Shown here piece by piece: positions 4,661 through 9,266 of a stretch of DNA of 9,266 bases. Every line of letters begins with the position of its first letter. Position 1 is the first letter of the stretch. The notes under the pieces were generated by a model that was not told the DNA's origin, ran no database searches, and saw only the letters and a program-made list of their open reading frames with translations. A program made the position numbers and the translations under genes. Origin of the DNA: JAAYEA01 sp012689325 (GTDB lineage Bacteria; Chloroflexota; Anaerolineae; JAAYEA01); NCBI GenBank assembly GCA_036841525.1, contig DAITVZ010000115.1, positions 1 to 9,266 of the forward strand, written 5' to 3'.

Positions 4661-6685
4661 ATGTCTGGCAACACCCTGTCCCGTCGCGCCTTTTTGAAAT
4701 TCGCCGCCATGAGCGCCGCCGCCGTCACGCTGGCCTCCTGCGCCCAGCCGGCCGCCGAGCCCACCGCGGCCCCGGCGCAGCCGACCTCGGCCCCGGCGCA
4801 GCCGACTGCCGCTCCCGCGCAGCCTACCGCTGCCCCGGCCCAGCCTACCGCCGTCCCGCAGCCCAAGTTCAAGGAAGCCCCCATGCTGGCCGAGTTGGTC
4901 AAGGCCGGAAAACTGCCGCCCGTCGAGGACCGCCTGCCGGAGGATCCGCGCGTAATCGAAGTGGTGGAAGAGATCGGCCAATACGGCGGCACGATGCGCC
5001 GCGTGGCCACCGGCATGAGCGACGCCTGGATCATCGACTCCCGCCTGAGCTATGCCGGGTTCACCCGCTACACGCTCAATGCGGACGAGATCATCCCGCA
5101 CCTCGTCTCCAAGTGGGAGCAGAACGCGGAAGGCAGCGAGTACACCATGTACCTCCGCAAGGGCGTCAAGTGGTCCGACGGCACGCCGCTCACCGCCGAG
5201 GGGATCGAGTACTATTATAACGACATGCTGCTGAACAAGGAGCTGACCCCCAGCTTTCCCGCCTGGCTGACCATCAACAGCGAGCCGGTGGTGATCACCA
5301 AGCTGGACGACTATTCCTTCAAGTTCAAGTTCGTGGGCACCCATGGCCTCTTCATGGTCATGCTGGCCTCCGCTACCGGCCAGGGCATGTCGGCCTCCAT
5401 GGCCAAGCATTACCTGAAGCAGTTCCACCCCACCTATGCCTCCAAGGAAGACATCGACAAAAAGCTGGCCGAGCTCAAGCTGGAGAACTGGTGGAGCTTG
5501 CACGGCAACCGCGATGACTGGAACAACCCCGAGATGCCGCGGGTGTGGCCTTGGGTCATCACCGCGGTGCCCACGGCGGGGAACCCCGTGGTCTTTGAGC
5601 GCAACCCCTACTACTGGTGCGTGGACCCCGAGGGCAACCAGCTCCCCTACATCGATCGCATCCGCATGGACCTGATCGAGAGCGCTGACATGGCCGGCCT
5701 CAAGGCCATCTCGGGCGAGATCGACGCCCAGTGGCGGCACATCACCTGGAGCAACTTCCCGCTCTATATCGAGAACGCCGAAAAGGGCGGGTACCGCGTG
5801 CTCAAGCACACCCAGGCCAACGGCTCCGAGACGATGCTCCTGCCCAACCAGTGCTGCGAGGATGCCGGGCTGGCCGAGTTGTTCAACAACAAGGACTTTC
5901 GCCATGCCCTCTCGCTGGCCATCAACCGGGCCGAGATCAACGAGGTGGTCTATAACGGCATGGGCACCCCGCGGCAGTGCTCGATCCTGCCCACGCTCAA
6001 GTACTACAAGCCCGAGCACTCCACGGCCTGGGCCGACTATGACATCAAGAAGGCCAACGAGTTGCTGGATGGTATCGGCCTCACCAAAAAAGACGCCGAG
6101 GGCTTCCGTCTGCGCAAGGACGGCACGCCGCTCTCCATCGTCATCGAGATGACCACCTGGGTGACCATGCAGGACGCCGTCGAGATGATCTGCCAGCAAT
6201 GGCGCGATATCGGCATCCGGGCCACCGGCAACATGATGGAGCGCAGCCTTTACCAGGAGCGCGGCAACGCCAAGACCGTGCGCCAGATCGGCGTCTGGGG
6301 CATGGACCGCTGCGCCCACCCGCTGGTGGACGGCATCTACTGGATGCCCAGCAACGAAGGCCAGACCACCGTCGGCTGGTGCTATCGCGACTGGTGGCTG
6401 ACCGGCGGCAAGGAGGGCGTCGAGCCCCCGGCCGAGGTCAAGAAGGCCTACGAGCTCTATGACCAGTGCAAGGGCGCCAAGACCGAGGCCGAGCTGGTGG
6501 GTTACGCCACCGAGCTGATGGACCTGAACGCCGAGCAGACCTGGTTCATCGGCACCGTGGGCCTGCTGCCCGCCGTCGGCATCGTTCGCAACAACGTCCG
6601 CAACGTCCCGGAGACGGGCGTGGCCGACTGGAACTGCTTGCACCCCGGCAACACCGCGCCGGAGCAGTGGTACATCAAGGCCTAA
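4661..6685 (+). CDS. ABC transporter substrate-binding lipoprotein, SBP family 5 (peptide/oligosaccharide type)
   Basis: This is the extracytoplasmic solute receptor of the importer, lipid-anchored to the outer face of the membrane. The 674-residue product begins with a twin-arginine signal (SRRAFLKFAA, residues 7-16) and a hydrophobic stretch. A lipobox ending in L-A-S-C27 follows, so Cys27 should be lipidated. Residues 28-67 form a Pro/Thr/Ala/Gln linker with four exact or near PTAAPAQ heptads, a style common in Chloroflexota lipoproteins. The family-5 domain follows: YTMYLRKGVKWSDGTPLTAEGIEYYYNDML (about 161-190), then ALSLAINRAEINEVVYNG and YDIKKANELLDGIGL. At 674 residues it is longer than E. 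coli DppA or OppA (about 530), as is usual for the larger receptors of this family. The ligand cannot be told from sequence; peptides or oligosaccharides are both possible. It has its own strong promoter, and a hairpin separates it from the permeases. Confidence 0.93.
   Translation: MSGNTLSRRAFLKFAAMSAAAVTLASCAQPAAEPTAAPAQPTSAPAQPTAAPAQPTAAPAQPTAVPQPKFKEAPMLAELVKAGKLPPVEDRLPEDPRVIEVVEEIGQYGGTMRRVATGMSDAWIIDSRLSYAGFTRYTLNADEIIPHLVSKWEQNAEGSEYTMYLRKGVKWSDGTPLTAEGIEYYYNDMLLNKELTPSFPAWLTINSEPVVITKLDDYSFKFKFVGTHGLFMVMLASATGQGMSASMAKHYLKQFHPTYASKEDIDKKLAELKLENWWSLHGNRDDWNNPEMPRVWPWVITAVPTAGNPVVFERNPYYWCVDPEGNQLPYIDRIRMDLIESADMAGLKAISGEIDAQWRHITWSNFPLYIENAEKGGYRVLKHTQANGSETMLLPNQCCEDAGLAELFNNKDFRHALSLAINRAEINEVVYNGMGTPRQCSILPTLKYYKPEHSTAWADYDIKKANELLDGIGLTKKDAEGFRLRKDGTPLSIVIEMTTWVTMQDAVEMICQQWRDIGIRATGNMMERSLYQERGNAKTVRQIGVWGMDRCAHPLVDGIYWMPSNEGQTTVGWCYRDWWLTGGKEGVEPPAEVKKAYELYDQCKGAKTEAELVGYATELMDLNAEQTWFIGTVGLLPAVGIVRNNVRNVPETGVADWNCLHPGNTAPEQWYIKA
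4760..4861 (+). repeat. In-frame 21-bp tandem repeat encoding the PTAAPAQ linker
   Basis: Four 7-codon units (PTAAPAQ, PTSAPAQ, PTAAPAQ, PTAAPAQ) and a partial fifth (PTAVPQ) encode residues 34-67. Synonymous third positions differ between units (CCG/CCT, GCG/GCC/GCT). Selection therefore seems to act on the protein, as expected for a flexible spacer lifting the receptor off the membrane. Confidence 0.85.
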
Positions 6686-6705
6686 GCAACTGACACTGCT
6701 TCACC

Positions 6706-6740
6706 CCTCCCGCAGGCCAACCGGCCTGCGGGAGGCTTTT
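6706..6740 (+). terminator. Intercistronic hairpin with short T-run (partial terminator or mRNA stabiliser)
   Basis: CCTCCCGCAGGCC (6706-6718) pairs perfectly with GGCCTGCGGGAGG (6723-6735) around the loop AACC. It is followed by C and TTTT. The 13-bp GC-rich stem is strong but the T-run is only four bases. Lying 20 nt after the binding-protein stop, it most likely lowers readthrough into the permeases or protects the binding-protein transcript. Receptors in such operons are usually made in excess over their permeases. Confidence 0.75.
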
Positions 6741-6787
6741 CGCCGCTCCCGGCGGCCCAGGGACATGGCGCCGGGCCGCGAGCGGCG
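6741..6787 (+). other. Second, imperfect GC-rich hairpin before the permease genes
   Basis: CGCCGCT (6741-6747) pairs with AGCGGCG (6781-6787), and CCCGGCG (6748-6754) with CGCCGGG (6769-6775). A 5-nt bulge CCGCG lies on the right side and a 14-nt loop between the arms. It begins right after the T-run of the first hairpin, so the whole 128-nt gap between the two genes is largely structured. No promoter is evident in it. Confidence 0.5.
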
Positions 6788-6813
6788 AGCCAAATCCGTT
6801 ATCGGGGGAGAAC

Positions 6814-7803
6814 ATGCTGCAGTACTTCTTGCGCAGGCTTGTCCTAACCATCCCCACGTTGCTGGTCGTGTCGGTGATCTCTTTCACCCTGATTCAATTG
6901 CCGCCGGGCGACTATCTCACCAGCTATATGGCCGCGCGCGCGGCGCAGGGCGAGATGATGGACCAGGCCGCCATCGACGCCATGACCCGCCAATACGGGC
7001 TGGACCAACCCATGTATATGCAATACCTGCGGTGGCTGGGCAAGGCCGTCCGCGGCGATTTCGGCCAGTCGTTCCTGTGGAACCGGCCGGTCAGCGAGTT
7101 GATCTGGGAGCGCCTGGGCCTGACCGTGGCCATCTCGCTGGCGGCGCTCCTCTTCGTCTGGGCGGTGGCCTTTCCCGTCTCCGTTTATGCGGCGACGCAC
7201 CAGTATTCCTTTGGCGACCACCTCTTTTCCTTCTTTGGCTTTATCGGGCTGGGCTTCCCCGATTTCATGGTGGCCCTGATCCTCTTGTGGATCGGCTACC
7301 GCTACTTTGACACCAACCTGGGCGGCCTCTTCTCGGACGCGTTCATTGAAGCGCCCTGGGGTTGGCCCAAGTTCCTGGATATGCTCAAGCACCTCTGGGT
7401 CCCCATGGTCGTGCTGGGGATGGGCGGCACCGCCGGGCTGATCCGCACCACGCGGGCCAACCTGCTGGACGAGCTGCACAAGCCCTACGTCACCACCGCG
7501 CGGGCCAAGGGCCTCACGGAGACCAAGCTGCTCTTCAAGTACCCCGTGCGGGTGGCCCTCAAGCCCTTCTTTGCCACGCTGGGCTGGCAGCTCCCCAACC
7601 TGGTCTCCGGCGCCACGGTCATCGCCGTGGTGCTCAGCCTCCCCACCACGGGGCCGCTCTACTTGCAGGCGCTCTTGACCCAGGACATGTTCCTGGCGGG
7701 GACCATCGTCATGATGCTCAGCGCCCTCACCGTGATCGGCACGCTCCTCTCGGACATCCTCCTGGTGCTGGTCGATCCGCGCATCCGTTACGGGGGAGGA
7801 TAG
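6814..7803 (+). CDS. ABC transporter permease, DppB/OppB-like
   Basis: This is one half of the inner-membrane channel of the importer, pairing with the DppC-like permease just downstream and receiving substrate from the upstream lipoprotein. The 329-residue product has the standard N-terminus MLQYFLRRLVLTIPTLLVVSVISFTLIQLPPGD (TM1 at about 10-29). A periplasmic stretch with YGLDQPMYMQYLRWLGKAVRGDFGQSF comes next, then transmembrane segments at about 103-126, 136-161, 194-210, 265-282 and 296-320. The cytoplasmic EAA loop that docks the ATPase is YVTTARAKGLTETKLLFKYPVR (225-246). It ends with the usual LVDPRIRYG. The start follows GGGGGAG by only 3 nt. No other start would keep the conserved N-terminus. 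Five nt separate its stop from the next ATG. Confidence 0.94.
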   Translation: MLQYFLRRLVLTIPTLLVVSVISFTLIQLPPGDYLTSYMAARAAQGEMMDQAAIDAMTRQYGLDQPMYMQYLRWLGKAVRGDFGQSFLWNRPVSELIWERLGLTVAISLAALLFVWAVAFPVSVYAATHQYSFGDHLFSFFGFIGLGFPDFMVALILLWIGYRYFDTNLGGLFSDAFIEAPWGWPKFLDMLKHLWVPMVVLGMGGTAGLIRTTRANLLDELHKPYVTTARAKGLTETKLLFKYPVRVALKPFFATLGWQLPNLVSGATVIAVVLSLPTTGPLYLQALLTQDMFLAGTIVMMLSALTVIGTLLSDILLVLVDPRIRYGGG

Positions 7804-7808
7804 GCCCG

Positions 7809-8978
7809 ATGACCGAACCACGGACCCCTTCAGTGGCCGCTAGCCCGTCGGAACCCTCCGCGCGCGCCCAGCGCGAATCGGCGCAGACCGCCGAAGACAA
7901 GATCTTTGTGGCCTCCCAGGGCCAGCTCATGTGGTGGCGTTTTCGCAAGCACAAGCCCGCCATCGTCGGCGGTATCATCGTTATCCTGGTCTATCTGGTG
8001 GCCCTCTTTTGCGAGTTCCTGGCGCCGTATGACCCGGTCAAGTATGACCAGAAGGACACCTATGCGCCGCCGCAGCGGATCCGCATCGTGGATCAGGGCA
8101 AGGTGCAGAGCCCCTTTGTCTATGGCCTCACCCAGTCTCGCGACCCGGTGAGCTATCGCATGATGTTCCAGGTCGACCAGGGCAAGAAATACCCCGTCCG
8201 CTTCTTTGTGCGCGGCTCGGCCTACAAGATGTGGGGCCTCTTCGAGGGCGACCTGCACCTCTTTGGCATCGATGACCCCGAGGGGTCGATCCACCTGCTG
8301 GGGGCCGACCGCATGGGCCGCGACGTCTTTTCGCGGCTGGTCTATGGCGCCCGCGTCTCCATGTCCATCGGCCTGGTGGGCGTGATCCTGAGCTTTGTGC
8401 TGGGCATCACCATCGGCGGCTTTTCCGGCTATTACGGCGGCGCCCTGGACACCGTCGTGCAGCGCATCATCGAGTTCATCCGCTCCGTGCCCAGCATCCC
8501 GCTCTGGATGGCGCTCAGCGCGGCGCTGCCGGTGGACTGGCCGCCCACCAAGATCTACTTCGGCATCACCGTGGTCCTCTCCCTGATCGGCTGGACCTGG
8601 CTGGCGCGGGTGGTGCGCTCCCAGTTCCTCTCCATCCGCGAGGAGGACTATGTCATGGCCGCCCGGCTCTCCGGGACCGGCGAGGTGCGCATCATCTATC
8701 GGCACATGGTGCCGGCGTTCATGAGCTACATCATCGCCCAGATGTCGCTGAGCATCCCCAACATGATCCTGAGCGAGACCAGCCTGAGCTTCCTGGGCTT
8801 GGGCATCCGCGCCCCGGCGATCAGTTGGGGCGTGCTGCTGCAAGAGGCGCAGAACCTGCGGGCGGTGGCCCTGGCGCCCTGGCTGCTGGCGCCCGGCCTG
8901 GCCGTGGTGCTCATCGTGCTCGCCTTCAACTTTCTCGGCGATGGCCTCCGCGACGCGGCGGACCCGTATTCGCGGTAG
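7809..8978 (+). CDS. ABC transporter permease, DppC/OppC-like, with enlarged periplasmic insert
   Basis: This is the second channel subunit. The frame is open far upstream, but the ATG at 7809 sits 9 nt after GGAGG (7795-7799) and directly follows the first permease, so I take it as the start (389 residues). Residues 1-50 are a polar Ser/Pro/Ala-rich cytoplasmic tail ending in WWRFRKHKPA, the usual lead-in to TM1 (51-71). Residues 76-160 form an insert between APYDP and the conserved HLLGADRMGRDVFSRLVYGARVSMSIG block. That gap is roughly 30 residues in E. coli DppC. An insert with FFVRGSAYKMWGLFEGDLHLFGI is, to my knowledge, typical of one large DppC subgroup. The EAA loop is MAARLSGTGEVRIIYRHMVP (283-302), and ETSLSFLGLGIRAPAISWG and FNFLGDGLRDAADP close the domain. 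No ATPase gene follows. Confidence 0.94.
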   Translation: MTEPRTPSVAASPSEPSARAQRESAQTAEDKIFVASQGQLMWWRFRKHKPAIVGGIIVILVYLVALFCEFLAPYDPVKYDQKDTYAPPQRIRIVDQGKVQSPFVYGLTQSRDPVSYRMMFQVDQGKKYPVRFFVRGSAYKMWGLFEGDLHLFGIDDPEGSIHLLGADRMGRDVFSRLVYGARVSMSIGLVGVILSFVLGITIGGFSGYYGGALDTVVQRIIEFIRSVPSIPLWMALSAALPVDWPPTKIYFGITVVLSLIGWTWLARVVRSQFLSIREEDYVMAARLSGTGEVRIIYRHMVPAFMSYIIAQMSLSIPNMILSETSLSFLGLGIRAPAISWGVLLQEAQNLRAVALAPWLLAPGLAVVLIVLAFNFLGDGLRDAADPYSR

Positions 8979-8984
8979 GGGTTG

Positions 8985-9011
8985 CACCACCGAGACGCAG
9001 AGGGCGCAGAG
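8985..9011 (+). repeat. 9-bp-periodic CACCACCGAGAC repeat, copy C
   Basis: This third copy of the 27-bp repeat starts 7 nt after the permease stop, with the same first 12 bases as copy A (4221). As at rqcH, it sits at the 3' end of a + strand gene and precedes multi-hairpin elements. Confidence 0.75.
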
Positions 9012-9018
9012 GGATACC

Positions 9019-9056
9019 AGAAACAGGAGAGGCCAGATGCCTCTCCTGTTTCTTTG
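9019..9056 (+). terminator. Rho-independent terminator of the importer genes
   Basis: AGAAACAGGAGAGGC (9019-9033) pairs perfectly with GCCTCTCCTGTTTCT (9039-9053) around the loop CAGAT, giving a 15-bp stem. The 3' side is T-rich (TGTTTCTTTGTC) though not an unbroken T-run. An A-rich 5' arm mirrors it, so it could also work on the - strand. It closes the transcription unit about 40 nt after the second permease. Confidence 0.8.
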
Positions 9057-9061
9057 TCTGC

Positions 9062-9136
9062 GGTCATTCCATGGCGCTCGCCTGGTATAGAGCCAGGGCT
9101 TGTGCCAAGTCGCGCTCGGCGATGAACTCGCCGAGC
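9062..9136 (+). repeat. Partial or divergent multi-hairpin unit (copy 3)
   Basis: This stretch repeats the modules of the longer elements in order: CATTCCATGG (9065-9074), CCTGG/CCAGG around TATAGAG (9081-9097), and GCTCGGCGA/TCGCCGAGC around TGAAC (9114-9136). The last stem differs from its counterpart in copy 2 (GCACGGCGA/TCGCCGTGC) by a paired T-A to A-T swap, so base pairing is kept. The P3 stem (GCCCGAT) is missing. It abuts copy 2 and shares the CGCCGAG heptamer with the aligned region of that copy. Confidence 0.6.
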
Positions 9137-9266
9137 TAAGGCGGCATGGAATGCCGGGGCTGCGCCTGATAGAATCAGGCTCTCGGAGGCCCCACAAGCC
9201 CGATTCCATCGGGCGCTGCCGACGCCATTCCATGGCGCGTAGCACGGCGACTTGATCGCCGTGCGG
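9129..9266 (+). repeat. Multi-hairpin repeat element, copy 2 (runs to the window edge)
   Basis: All five stems are perfectly paired here. P1 is CGGCAT/ATGCCG around GGA (9142-9156). P2 is GCCTGA/TCAGGC around TAGAA (9164-9180). P3 is GCCCGAT/ATCGGGC around TCC (9198-9214). P4 is CGCCAT/ATGGCG around TCC (9223-9237). P5 is GCACGGCGA/TCGCCGTGC around CTTGA (9242-9264). Compared with copy 1, it lacks the palindrome between P2 and P3, and the CATTCCATG palindrome sits before P5 instead of inside its loop. It is in the same orientation as copy 1 and may continue past the window. No gene is visible in 8979-9266. Confidence 0.8.

Noticed and set aside
4640..6643. 667-codon open frame on the - strand opposite the binding-protein gene
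   Set aside because: It is a shadow of a clear SBP family-5 gene. Its residues are His/Gly/Val/Asp-rich without motifs, and its end mirrors the PTAAPAQ linker as Gly/Arg repeats.
7362..7808. Extension of the second permease upstream to 7362
   Set aside because: This part overlaps the first permease in another frame. The ATG at 7809 has a good Shine-Dalgarno and begins a normal permease.
7830..9245. 471-codon open frame on the - strand over the second permease and the repeats
   Set aside because: Its first part is the translated multi-hairpin element and terminator, and the rest is antisense to a solid permease. There is no ribosome binding site or domain.

Overview
The window is GC-rich bacterial DNA with every recognisable gene on the + strand. 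The best guess for the source is a member of the Chloroflexota. The evidence is a Tat/lipobox substrate-binding lipoprotein with a long Pro-Thr-Ala-Gln linker, the gene order ruvB-queH-queA, and spacers full of 9-bp-periodic repeats. No rRNA or other phylogenetic marker is present, so this is an inference.

Region 1 (1-2375) is housekeeping. It holds the 3' part of ruvB (Holliday-junction branch-migration ATPase), then queH and queA, two late enzymes of queuosine tRNA modification. queH and queA overlap by 4 bp and are surely co-transcribed. Region 2 (2376-4262) is one gene, rqcH (NFACT family), the ribosome-quality-control factor that acts on nascent chains stuck on 50S subunits. Its Shine-Dalgarno lies directly against a GC-rich hairpin, and its last 13 codons come from a dispersed spacer repeat.

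Region 3 (4263-4660) is a 398-nt spacer. It holds 9-bp-periodic repeats, a 150-bp multi-hairpin element (copy 1), a perfect-consensus sigma-70 promoter (TTGACA, 17 nt, TATAAT with an extended -10 TG) and a leader of about 125 nt. Region 4 (4661-8978) is the main part of a peptide/oligosaccharide-type ABC importer. It encodes a family-5 lipoprotein binding protein, a strong intercistronic hairpin, then DppB-like and DppC-like permeases 5 nt apart. No ATPase gene follows before a strong terminator-like hairpin at 9019-9056. Region 5 (8979-9266) is non-coding: another 9-bp-periodic repeat, the terminator, a partial multi-hairpin unit, and copy 2 of the multi-hairpin element running to the window edge.

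The genes belong to known families, and I see no new protein system. The least explained signal is the multi-hairpin repeat family at 4296-4447, 9062-9136 and 9129-9266. Differences between copies fall so that stems stay paired: all non-Watson-Crick pairs in the stems read as G-U on the + strand, and a few stems show paired changes. This suggests a folded RNA transcribed from the + strand.
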